Source: an uncultured Bacteroidaceae bacterium (GTDB lineage: Bacteria > Bacteroidota > Bacteroidia > Bacteroidales > Bacteroidaceae). Taken from it: DNA of 64,000 nucleotides. The position numbers and the translations under genes are program-made. The notes under the pieces were generated by a model. It was not told the origin of the DNA. It made no database searches and saw only the letters and a list, made by a program, of their open reading frames with translations. Location: NCBI GenBank assembly GCA_905233465.1, contig CAJOEI010000005.1, forward strand, positions 1 to 64,000. The letters are read 5' to 3'. Positions 1 to 8,140 of this stretch are shown here, piece by piece. Numbering within the stretch: the stretch's first letter is position 1; each line of letters begins with the position of its first letter.

Positions 1-84
1 AATTTCGTGCACAGCTTAGAGGAGTAATCGATGTGGACTTCTTCCTTTATAGGCTATCAATGATATACGGATAAACACAGGGAT

Positions 85-276
85 TTACTGGTGAGCCCAT
101 TTTTGCAAGTATTCGTCTAATTCGTCTTTTGTTAAATCAAAGTCTTCCAATTTTATTTCTATATCATACATCTCTTTTTTCATCTCAAGAGAATATGAAC
201 TACCTGCATCCCAGATGTCACTAAAATCTAGTTCCCTGAATTTGTATCCTTCTCTATATCGATTGTAGTAAAACAT
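85..276 (-). CDS. Small acidic hypothetical protein (63 aa)
   Basis: The 63-codon frame has natural protein composition: an aromatic/basic N-terminus and an acidic helical C-terminus rich in Asp, Glu and Leu, ending in AHQ. No family is recognised and no signal peptide or membrane segment is seen. It lies downstream of, and on the same strand as, the duplicated comM tail, separated by 40 bp. A TAACTTTC stretch upstream on the coding strand is one mismatch from the Bacteroidales -7 element. It could be a genuine small protein or a fragment; no function is inferred. Confidence 0.4.
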   Translation of the reverse strand: MFYYNRYREGYKFRELDFSDIWDAGSSYSLEMKKEMYDIEIKLEDFDLTKDELDEYLQKWAHQ

Positions 277-316
277 TACGTTATAAGATTAATATGAAAG
301 TTACTTTACATGACTT

Positions 317-397
317 TTATATCTCTTTCTCTGCCCAGTCGCTGCGGTCGAGGTTGCGATAGCCGATGGCCTCAGCGATATGTTGGCTTCCCTCATG
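317..397 (-). pseudogene. Duplicated 3' end of comM (remnant)
   Basis: Read on the minus strand, this stretch encodes HIAEAIGYRNLDRSDWAEKEI followed by a TAA at 317-319 when split as HIAEAIGYRN and LDRSDWAEKEI. The intact comM copy ends with the same residues except for a few changes (RGDWAERGI). Similarity begins near 383-397 and stops at the stop codon. The nucleotide copies differ at many third positions, so this is not a recent tandem duplication. The tail is separated from the main comM by the rhuM gene. The simplest inference is that rhuM and this tail arrived together from a related comM locus, or that insertion at the comM 3' end rebuilt its terminus. Confidence 0.75.
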
Positions 398-404
398 ATG
401 AACC

Positions 405-1389
405 TCAGTTCTTGTCACTGTTTATAATGCTCTTCTCCAAATCCTCCAACATCTTTATGTCCTCTGCATCTGCTTCTTGGGCTTCAAGTTGTTTGCGTCT
501 TGCATTAAAAACATCATATACCTGCTTGACCGTTGCCTCTGCCTCAGCATTGGAAATAGAGCCGTGACCTTGTAAAATATCCTTCTCTTGGAATGTCAGC
601 AGATTGTCTTAAGTCACGACGGCCTTTTAAGCGCTCCTCCGCACTGGTAAGGAAGATGTCAACGAGGCGGTCTAAAGAGTCTATCTCATCATTTTGAAGA
701 TAATTTTTGGCAATGATGACATCGCCCTTGCGTACTACACTTCCTTTCCATGTGGTCAATCCCATGTTGGGCAGTTCAGCTTTGGCACGAGCAACTATCA
801 GTTCAGCAGCTGTCTGATGAGTGACAGCATAAAGTAGTTTATTCTGCGTTTCAGCAAAGAACATCTGTGTAGCCTTGTCTGTCTTATCGTAGTCGCTGCT
901 GAGTTTGAACAGGTCGCGTACTTTCTGGTAGAACCGTTTCTCTGATGCACGGATGTCGCGGATGCGAGCCAGTAACTCATCGAAGTAGTCAGGACGACCG
1001 TCAGGGTTCTTCAGCCTCGCATCATCCATCGTGAATCCCTTTACGAGATATTCCGTTAAGTGTTCCGTTGCCCATTGGCGGAACTGTGTCCCCCTCAATC
1101 CACGGACACGATAACCTACGGCAATTATCATCTCTAAAGAGTAGAAAACCACATTGTAGTTCTTGCCATCAGCGGCAGTAGTTAAGAAATTCTTAACAAC
1201 TGATATTTCGTTCAACTCCTTCTCTTTCAAGACGTTGGCTATATGCATACTGATGTTTGGCTTTGAGGTGGCAAAAAGTTCCGCCATCTGTTGCTGGTTC
1301 AGCCAAATCTTTCCATCCTTGGCATATAATGCTACCGATGCACGTCCGTCAGCGGTTCGGTAAATGATGATATTCTGTTGTTCGTCCAT
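405..1389 (-). pseudogene. rhuM: RhuM-family protein, frame-disrupted
   Basis: RhuM proteins (PF13310) are of uncertain function and are often found beside restriction-modification or other accessory genes. The N-terminal 260 residues look intact, with a helix-turn-helix-like start (KIWLNQQQMAELFATSKPNI) and the conserved GYRVRGLRGTQFRQWATEHL region. The open frame stops at 544. In the next frame the expected C-terminus continues (NLLTFQEKD, then HGSISNAEAE, VYDVFNARRK and DLEKSI) to a TGA at 405-407. The frame changes near 605-620, where several residues normally preceding NLLTF are also missing, so a short deletion is likely. The ATG at 1387-1389 lies 18 bp after the comM stop. A truncated 281-residue product could still be made. 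Confidence 0.8.
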
Positions 1390-1407
1390 ATTTCTTACCT
1401 TATTTTA

Positions 1408-2965
1408 TTATATCCCTCGTTCTGCCCAGTCGCCACGGTCGAGATTGCGGTAGCCAATGGCTTCGGCGATATGATGACTATGGACTTGCTCGCTGCCTTC
1501 GAGGTCAGCGATGGTTCGGGCGACTTTCAGGATGCGGCTGTAGGCACGGGCACTTAACTTTAACCGTTCCATAGCCATGCGGAGCATGTCGAGCGAGGCC
1601 GCGTCGGGCTCGGCAAACTCGTGGAGCATGCGCTCGGTCATCATGGCATTCGAGTGGATGCCTTTGTAGGGTTTGAAGCGCTCCTCCTGAATCTTACGGG
1701 CGGCAATGACGCGCTCACGAATAACAGCAGACGGTTCTCCTGGCTGCATCTGGCTGAGCTGGGCAAAGGGAACAGCCTGTATCTCGCAATGTATATCAAT
1801 ACGATCCAGCAGCGGTCCGCTAATCTTGTTCATATAACGCTGTATCTGACCTGGCGTACAGACACAGCGATGTGTGGCATCACCGTAGTAGCCACAGGGA
1901 CAGGGGTTCATGGAAGCCACGAACATGAAGGAGGCCGGATAGTCGATACTGTATTTGATGCGTGAGATGGTTATGTGTCTGTCCTCCAATGGCTGACGCA
2001 GCACCTCCAACGATGCACGGTTGAACTCAGGCAACTCATCCAGACACACCATTATGTGCAAGGCTGATCTCACCAGGCATGGGATTGGCACCACCACCCA
2101 CAAGCGCCACCTGTGACACTGTGTGGTGAGGAGAACGGAATGGTCGCTTAGTGATAAGTCCAGTTCCACCCTTCAGCTGACCTGCCACACTGTGCACCTG
2201 TGTGGTCTCCAAGCTCTCTGCCAATGACAATGGCGGCAATATGGTGGGCAGGCGCTTGGCAATCATACTCTTGCCAGCACCGGGAGGACCTATCATGATG
2301 AGATTATGCCCGCCTGCAGCTGCCACCTCGAAGGCGCGTTTCACACTGTCCTGACCCTTCACGTCGGCAAAGTCCAGCTCAAAGTCCATCTGGTGCGAGA
2401 AGAACTCTGCTCGCGTGTCGACTATCATCGGTTCTATCTGCTTGCTGCCTTCCAGAAACGCCACCACCTGCGCCAGCGAATTCACGCCATAGACCTTCAG
2501 CCTGTTCACCACAGCAGCCTCATGAGCATTCTGCTCTGGCACAATAAGCCCCTCAATGCCAGCCGCACGGGCCATGATAGCAATAGGCAGGGCACCACGT
2601 ATTGGCTGCAGACTTCCGTCAAGACCCAACTCGCCGAGAATGATATATCGCGACAACATGAAATCACCAAACGCTCTGTTTGCCGCAATGATGCCTATGG
2701 CTATCGGCAAATCAAAGCCAGTGCCTTCCTTGCGAATGTCGCCAGGAGCAAGATTAACAGTGATATTCTGCGGGCTGAACTGGATTCCAGAATTATGCAA
2801 AGCTGCCTGTATACGGCTGTAGCTCTCTTTCACGCTACTGTCCGGCAAACCCACAATGACGGCTCGCTGCATACCGTCGCCCTTCGATGGAGAGACATCA
2901 ACCTCAATCGTCACGGACAACGCTGCAATGCCGTCAACGGTAGCACTATTGACCTTAGCTAACAT
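1408..2965 (-). pseudogene. comM: ComM/YifB-family Mg-chelatase-like ATPase, frameshifted
   Basis: ComM is an AAA+ helicase that aids branch migration during natural transformation. The N-terminal Lon-like domain starts MLAKVNSATVDGI. Walker A is GPPGAGKSM and a chelatase-type RSPHHTVSQVALVGGG segment follows. The frame breaks after GEISLAHNGV at about 2041-2048. The family sequence continues LFLDELPEF, but here only CLDELPEF follows in another frame, consistent with loss of 5 nt at the Walker B strand. The remaining 3' part (NRASLEVLRQP, the Cys-rich PCPCGYYGD region and the C-terminal YRNLDRGDW tail) is intact to a stop at 1408-1410. It is either a real pseudogene or an assembly error. A second copy of its tail lies at 317-397. 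Confidence 0.85.
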
Positions 2966-2968
2966 AAC

Positions 2969-3700
2969 TCACTTGCGGGGATATTTCCACTTTGGCACAG
3001 TGGTGCCAGCAGGATAAACAGCAGCCATATGCAACCTCATGCGCACAGTACTGTAGGCACGCACCTCACCTTTCTCTTCAGCACCATAAAACAGCTGCTG
3101 AGGGATATACACCATCCACTCGTCACCCTCAACCATATACTGCAGCGCTGTAGCCATGCCATCGTTGTATGTGCTTGGCGGTGCCAGATTAGGTGCTGCT
3201 GTGGCAGGGTCGAATGTGCCATAATAAGTCTGCGTGAAGATGGTCTCGAAAGTCGTGCCGTTGGCGTCTGTTGTAGGCATTAGCCATCCCCTATAGTTGA
3301 CCCGCACGCTATCAGTATAAGCTGGACTTACAGTGCCAGTACCACATGACAAGATATGCACACAGATGCTGTCGGCCACGTTGCCGCTCTGATGTGTCTG
3401 GCTCTTGAGCAACGATTTGAACATGCGCCATTCACAATGGCTCTCCCACTCATCGCCGTATGCCGTCCTCGCCTGTGCTATGGCCGTTTGAGCAGAATCG
3501 GCAATCTGCTCGTACCATGCCGCGTTGCGCTCCTCCCAATCATAATATGGGTCGTATTCGCCATCGTCCTCGCTACATGCGCTGACAATGGTCGTCGCTG
3601 AAATGATAAATAATAAATAATAAATGATAAATGATAATTTCCTGCGACCAGATGAGGGCGTGGGGAAAATGGTTGAATGATGATGAAGAAACATTTTCAT
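2969..3700 (-). CDS. FKBP-type peptidyl-prolyl isomerase lipoprotein
   Basis: A 243-residue protein with a lipoprotein signal ending in the lipobox IVSAC (Cys42), so it should be lipid-anchored in the envelope. Residues about 105-235 show FKBP landmarks: VRVNYRGWLM, a loop with TFETIF, LQYMVEGDEWMVYIPQQLFYG split across the strand, and a final VRMRLHMAAVYPAG strand. The predicted role is proline cis-trans isomerisation or chaperone activity for exported proteins. The hydrophobic part of the signal (residues 20-34) is encoded by five 7-nt repeats (3601-3635), so it derives from repeat DNA. No Met lies between residue 3 and the lipobox, which supports the listed start. It ends 3 bp upstream of comM and starts 56 bp after glyS. 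Confidence 0.8.
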   Translation of the reverse strand: MKMFLHHHSTIFPTPSSGRRKLSFIIYYLLFIISATTIVSACSEDDGEYDPYYDWEERNAAWYEQIADSAQTAIAQARTAYGDEWESHCEWRMFKSLLKSQTHQSGNVADSICVHILSCGTGTVSPAYTDSVRVNYRGWLMPTTDANGTTFETIFTQTYYGTFDPATAAPNLAPPSTYNDGMATALQYMVEGDEWMVYIPQQLFYGAEEKGEVRAYSTVRMRLHMAAVYPAGTTVPKWKYPRK

Positions 3701-3740
3701 AGAATCCTTATTATCTGTTATTTATCATTTATTATTTATC
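3601..3740. repeat. Pair of inverted 7-nt repeat arrays
   Basis: Five units of AAATGAT/AAATAAT occupy 3601-3635, and three complementary units of ATTTATC/ATTTATT occupy 3720-3740. Together they form an inverted repeat around the start of the FKBP gene. The left array encodes part of its signal peptide. Confidence 0.8.
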
Positions 3741-3756
3741 ATTTCCTGTGTTCAGG

Positions 3757-5301
3757 TCAAAGCAACTTCTTCAGTAAACTTGTGATGCTCACCTTGTCCT
3801 CGATAATTGACTGGAGGTCAGCGATGGGCACACGGGTCTGCTCCATTGTGTCGCGGTCGCGTAGGGTCACGCAATTGTCGTTGAGGCTGTCGTGGTCGAT
3901 AGTCACGCAGTAGGGACAACCGATGGCATCCATGCGGCGATAGCGCTTGCCGATGGTATCCTTCTCGTCATACTTGCAGTTAAAGTGGAAGCGCAGGTCG
4001 TTGACAATCTCCTGTGCCTTCTCGGGCAGCCCATCCTTCTTCACTAACGGCAGCACGGCCAGCTTCACGGGAGCCAGAGCTGCCGGCAGGCGCAGCACCA
4101 CGCGTGTCTCGCCGCCCTCAAGCTGCTCCTCGCAATAGCTGTGGCACATCACGCTGAGGAACATACGGTCCACACCGATTGATGTCTCGATTACAAACGG
4201 AGTGTAGCTCTCGTTGGTCTCTGGGTCGAAGTACTCGATCTTCTTGCCGCTATACTTAGCGTGCTGCGAGAGGTCGAAGTTGGTGCGGGAGTGAATACCC
4301 TCCACCTCCTTGAAGCCGAATGGCATGTGGAACTCGATATCAGTAGCGGCATTGGCATAGTGGGCCAGCTTGTCGTGGTCGTGGAAACGGTAGTTCTCTG
4401 CTCCGAAGCCCAGAGCCTGATGCCAAGCCATACGTGTCTGCTTCCACTTAGAGAACCATTCCAGCTCAGTGCCAGGCTTCACGAAGTACTGCATCTCCAT
4501 CTGCTCGAACTCGCGCATACGGAAGATAAACTGACGGGCCACGATTTCGTTGCGGAAGGCCTTACCAATCTGTGCTATGCCGAATGGCAGCTTCATGCGG
4601 CCCGTCTTCTGCACATTCAGGTAGTTTACAAAGATACCCTGCGCAGTCTCGGGACGAAGATAGATAGTCGATGTACCTTCGGCAGTACTGCCCACCTCAG
4701 TCTTGAACATAAGGTTGAACTGGCGCACGTCAGTCCAGTTGCGTGTGCCGCTGATGGGGCATACGATTTCCTCGTCGATGATGATTTGCTTCAACTCGTC
4801 GAGGTCATTGGCATTCATAGCCTTCTGGAAACGCTCATGCAGAGCATCGCGCTTGGCCTGGATTTCCAGCACGCGACCGTTGGTGGCACGGAATTGAGCC
4901 TCGGCAAAGGCATCGCCGAAGCGCTTACGAGCCTTGGCAATCTCCTTGTCTATCTTCTCGTCGTACTTCGCCATCTGATCCTCAATGAGCACGTCGGCGC
5001 GATAGCGCTTCTTCGAGTCACGATTGTCAATGAGTGGGTCGTTGAAAGCATCCACGTGTCCGCTGGCCTTCCATGTCGTGGGGTGCATGAAGATAGCAGC
5101 ATCAATGCCTACGATATTCTGGTGCAGCAGCACCATCGACTGCCACCAATATTGTTTGATGTTGTTCTTCAGCTCCACACCATTCTGACCGTAGTCATAC
5201 ACGGCGCCAAGGCCGTCGTAGATGTCGCTGGAAGGGAATACAAAGCCATACTCCTTGCAATGAGAAATAATCTTCTTAAAAACGTCTTCTTGTTGTGCCA
5301 T
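3757..5301 (-). CDS. glyS: Glycyl-tRNA synthetase (dimeric class II type)
   Basis: It charges tRNA-Gly with glycine in the cytoplasm. The 514-residue sequence has the single-chain GlyRS layout. A catalytic domain includes HPTTWKASGHVDAFNDPL, the RPETAQGIFVNY motif, motif 2 around QIGKAFRNEIVARQF and motif 3 at TSIGVDRMF. The C-terminal anticodon-binding domain begins near LAPVKLAVLP and includes the GCPYC turn. The ATG at 5299-5301 follows a good -7 element (TAATTTTG, 5367-5374 on this strand). It is probably monocistronic or co-transcribed with the FKBP gene 56 bp downstream. No anomalies are seen. Confidence 0.97.
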   Translation of the reverse strand: MAQQEDVFKKIISHCKEYGFVFPSSDIYDGLGAVYDYGQNGVELKNNIKQYWWQSMVLLHQNIVGIDAAIFMHPTTWKASGHVDAFNDPLIDNRDSKKRYRADVLIEDQMAKYDEKIDKEIAKARKRFGDAFAEAQFRATNGRVLEIQAKRDALHERFQKAMNANDLDELKQIIIDEEIVCPISGTRNWTDVRQFNLMFKTEVGSTAEGTSTIYLRPETAQGIFVNYLNVQKTGRMKLPFGIAQIGKAFRNEIVARQFIFRMREFEQMEMQYFVKPGTELEWFSKWKQTRMAWHQALGFGAENYRFHDHDKLAHYANAATDIEFHMPFGFKEVEGIHSRTNFDLSQHAKYSGKKIEYFDPETNESYTPFVIETSIGVDRMFLSVMCHSYCEEQLEGGETRVVLRLPAALAPVKLAVLPLVKKDGLPEKAQEIVNDLRFHFNCKYDEKDTIGKRYRRMDAIGCPYCVTIDHDSLNDNCVTLRDRDTMEQTRVPIADLQSIIEDKVSITSLLKKLL

Positions 5302-5366
5302 TGTTTTTATCGCGGTCTGCGACCGCAGTTTAATGTTGAATATTTTGTGTTTTCATTTACAGGCTG

Positions 5367-5399
5367 CAAAATTATGCAAAAAACACGAAACAGCATCAA
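5367..5399 (-). promoter_or_regulatory. glyS promoter
   Basis: On the minus strand TTG (5397-5399) is followed after 22 nt by TAATTTTG (5374 down to 5367), matching the Bacteroidales TTG / TAnnTTTG pattern. The start codon lies about 66 nt downstream. Confidence 0.6.
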
Positions 5400-5633
5400 C
5401 AAGAACAAAAAAAGTGGTCATAACCAGTGATTTTAAACATATATGTCATACAGAAATGCAAAATTATGCATACATCTGCAGGATTCATCAGCCAACTTCA
5501 TCTTTCCCATACCACATAATCAAATCTTATAATAATCAACTCTGAAATGCAATATATGCAATAAAATAAGGCTAAAACAACGTACCCTGTCATTTTTTTG
5601 ATAGGACAGCCCATTTATATGGAATAAAAGTTG

Positions 5634-5641
5634 TAATTTTG
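5634..5641 (+). promoter_or_regulatory. -7 element upstream of polysaccharide cluster
   Basis: TAATTTTG matches the TAnnTTTG consensus 53 nt upstream of the dehydrogenase start. A TTTG lies at 5597-5600 but is too far upstream for the usual spacing, so only the -7 box is supported. Confidence 0.5.
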
Positions 5642-5694
5642 CACCGCAAAATTCGCCTAATTGTTAACTCCCGAAAGTATAATTACAATAACGT

Positions 5695-6963
5695 ATGAAA
5701 GAAACCAAAATCTGTGTTATCGGGCTCGGCTACGTGGGTCTTCCATTAGCCCGCCTGTTTTCAACCAAATATCAGACTGTCGGTTTCGACATGAACCAAA
5801 AGCGTTGCGACGCCTTGATGGCTGGTCACGATGCCACTCTTGAGGTGAGTGACGACCTGCTGCAGGATGCCATCAAGAATCATGGCTTCGTCTGTACCAG
5901 CGACATTGAGAAGATTCGCGACTGCAATTTCTATGTTGTAGCTGTACCTACTCCTGTTGATGCCGACAACAATCCAGACCTCACACCCCTTGTTGGAGCC
6001 AGCACCACTGTGGGCAAGGTCATCAGCAATGATGATGTTGTGGTCTATGAGAGTACTGTCTATCCTGGCGTGACCGAGGACGAGTGCATACCAGTAGTTG
6101 AAAAGGTTTCAGGTTTAAAGTTCAATGTCGATTTCTACGGTGGTTACAGTCCAGAGCGTATTAACCCAGGCGATAAGCAGCACACCGTGGAGCACATCAA
6201 GAAGGTGACCTCCGGCTCAACCCCCGAGATTGGCAAATACGTAAACGAGGTATATAGCTCGGTCATCACCGCCGGCACACACCTCGCTCCTACCATCAAA
6301 GTGGCAGAAGCCGCCAAGGTCATTGAGAACTCTCAACGCGACATTAACATTGCATTCGTCAATGAACTGAGCAAGATTTTCACCAAGATGGGCATAGACA
6401 CGCTGGACGTGCTTGAAGCCGCTGGCACAAAGTGGAACTTCCTTCCGTTCCGTCCCGGCCTTGTTGGTGGACACTGTATCGGCGTAGACCCCTATTATCT
6501 GGCTCAATGCGCACAGCGTCACGGTTACAATCCTGAGATTATCCTTGCTGGTCGCCGCATGAACGATGGCATGGGAGAATACGTCGCCACTCAGACCCTC
6601 AAACTGATGCTGAAAAAAGGCATTCAGGTGGTAGGTTCGAATTTGCTCATTCTTGGCTTTACCTTCAAGGAGAACTGTCCAGATGTACGCAACACAAAGG
6701 TCATTGACATCTACAATGCTCTAAAGGAGTACAATATCAATATCACCGTCTATGACCCGTGGGCTAATCCAACCATCGTAGGGCACGAATACAGTATCAA
6801 AGTTGTGAACGAGCTGCCGCAGCAGAAGTTTGATGCATGCGTGGCAGCTGTGGCTCACAATAATTTCGAAGGCCTCAACATCCTGCATTTGCTGAAAGAG
6901 AAGCATGTAGTCTTCGACGTAAAGTGCACTTTGGACAGGACCATTATTGACGGAAGATTGTAA
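5695..6963 (+). CDS. UDP-N-acetylhexosamine 6-dehydrogenase (TviB/WbpO-like)
   Basis: It oxidises C6 of a UDP-N-acetylhexosamine to the uronic acid using NAD, providing an acidic sugar for the surface polysaccharide. The 422-residue protein begins with a Rossmann motif VIGLGYVGLPLA (residues 8-19). It carries the catalytic loop GGHCIGVDPYY with nucleophile Cys261 and the C-terminal domain marker LGFTFKENCPDVRNTK. Overall sequence resembles the Vi-antigen/WbpO branch. Its partner epimerase follows directly, as in those pathways, which suggests UDP-GalNAc to UDP-GalNAcA chemistry. The exact sugar isomer cannot be fixed from sequence. It is the first gene of the polysaccharide operon. Confidence 0.9.
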   Translation: MKETKICVIGLGYVGLPLARLFSTKYQTVGFDMNQKRCDALMAGHDATLEVSDDLLQDAIKNHGFVCTSDIEKIRDCNFYVVAVPTPVDADNNPDLTPLVGASTTVGKVISNDDVVVYESTVYPGVTEDECIPVVEKVSGLKFNVDFYGGYSPERINPGDKQHTVEHIKKVTSGSTPEIGKYVNEVYSSVITAGTHLAPTIKVAEAAKVIENSQRDINIAFVNELSKIFTKMGIDTLDVLEAAGTKWNFLPFRPGLVGGHCIGVDPYYLAQCAQRHGYNPEIILAGRRMNDGMGEYVATQTLKLMLKKGIQVVGSNLLILGFTFKENCPDVRNTKVIDIYNALKEYNINITVYDPWANPTIVGHEYSIKVVNELPQQKFDACVAAVAHNNFEGLNILHLLKEKHVVFDVKCTLDRTIIDGRL

Positions 6964-6967
6964 TTTT

Positions 6968-7942
6968 ATGGAATATAAGGATTTGCAATTTCCAAAGGGC
7001 ACGCTATTCTTGGTTACCGGCGGAGCTGGCTTCATAGGTTCCAACCTCTGCGAAGCCATCCTACGGATGGGGTACCGCGTGCGCTGTCTCGATGACCTCA
7101 GCACAGGTAAGCAGGCCAACGTAGATATGTTTGCCAACAACCCACACTACGAGTTCGTCCGTGGTGACATCAAGGACTTCGACACCTGCATGCGAGCCTG
7201 CGAAGGCGTGGACTACGTGATGAACGAGGCCGCATGGGGAAGCGTGCCCCGTAGCATTGAGATGCCTCTGTTCTACTGCGCCAATAATATTCAAGGCACA
7301 TTGAACATGATGGAAGCCGCTCGTCAACAGGGCGTGAAGACTTTCGTCTATGCATCTTCCAGCTCCGTCTATGGCGATGAGGCGCATCTGCCGAAGCAGG
7401 AAGGCGTGGAGGGCAACCTGCTCTCACCCTACGCCCTCACAAAGCGTGCCGACGAGGAATGGGCCAAGCAGTACAGCCGTCACTACGGTCTCAAAACCAT
7501 AGGATTGCGCTACTTCAATGTCTTTGGTCGTCGTCAAGACCCGCACGGAGCCTACGCTGCCGTCATCCCTAAGTTCATTAAACAATTACTGAACGACGAG
7601 CGTCCCACTATCAATGGTGATGGCCGTCAGAGTCGCGACTTTACATATATTGAGAACGTGATAGAAGCTAACCTCAAAGCCTGCCTGGCTCCAGATGAAG
7701 CCAGCGGAGAGGCTTTCAATGTCGCCTACGGCGGTCGTGAATACCTCATCGACATCTATCATGACCTGACAAAAGCCCTCGGTAAAGACATTGAACCCAT
7801 CTTCGGACCAGACCGCAAAGGAGACATCAAACACAGCAATGCCGACATCAACAAGGCTAAGCGTCTGCTCGGATACGACCCACAGTATGACTTTGCCCGC
7901 GGACTGAATGAAGCCATTGAGTGGTATAAGACCAACCTTTAG
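6968..7942 (+). CDS. UDP-N-acetylglucosamine 4-epimerase (TviC/WbpP-like)
   Basis: An extended short-chain dehydrogenase that interconverts the C4 epimers of UDP-N-acetylhexosamines. The NAD-binding TGGAGFIG is at residues 17-24. The catalytic pair YxxxK is Tyr155/Lys159 within SPYALTK, and the SSSSVYG strand precedes it. The ATG at 6968 is chosen: it sits 4 nt after the dehydrogenase stop, and the upstream in-frame extension overlaps that gene and starts with TTG. The paired dehydrogenase suggests the two genes together make a UDP-HexNAc uronic acid precursor. Cytoplasmic. Confidence 0.88.
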   Translation: MEYKDLQFPKGTLFLVTGGAGFIGSNLCEAILRMGYRVRCLDDLSTGKQANVDMFANNPHYEFVRGDIKDFDTCMRACEGVDYVMNEAAWGSVPRSIEMPLFYCANNIQGTLNMMEAARQQGVKTFVYASSSSVYGDEAHLPKQEGVEGNLLSPYALTKRADEEWAKQYSRHYGLKTIGLRYFNVFGRRQDPHGAYAAVIPKFIKQLLNDERPTINGDGRQSRDFTYIENVIEANLKACLAPDEASGEAFNVAYGGREYLIDIYHDLTKALGKDIEPIFGPDRKGDIKHSNADINKAKRLLGYDPQYDFARGLNEAIEWYKTNL

Positions 7943-8140
7943 CACGCTGATATTCGTACAACTGAAAATGGGAATGGAAGATATAAAGCAACGTCAGCAG
8001 GCTTGGGAATGTGGTTTGCCTGCCTATCTTCAGCACAACTAGGAAGGTCTCCGCACAGATAGCACATTAATTGATTGTCTGTGGTGCGAGTTGTTTGGCA
8101 GCTTTTTCTGATTTTATGAAATAGGCAAAGAAAGACTTTT

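Larger units (their letters stand above)
5302..5694. other. Divergent intergenic region glyS / polysaccharide cluster
   Basis: 393 bp of AT-rich DNA between two divergent genes. It holds the glyS promoter and a -7 element for the polysaccharide cluster. No open frame with protein-like composition, no RNA gene and no antitermination leader protein gene (UpxY-like) is seen. Confidence 0.7.

Noticed and set aside
4261..5430. 389-codon open frame opposite glyS
   Set aside because: It lies wholly antisense to a strongly conserved synthetase, has no recognisable domain and reflects codon bias of the real gene.
5591..5600. TTTG at 5597-5600 as the -33 partner for the polysaccharide promoter
   Set aside because: Spacing to TAATTTTG is 33 nt, well beyond the usual 19-22.
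7974..8042. 22-residue frame between the epimerase and polymerase genes
   Set aside because: Too short, no clear ribosome-binding site and no resemblance to a known fragment; kept only as a note for the 198-bp gap.
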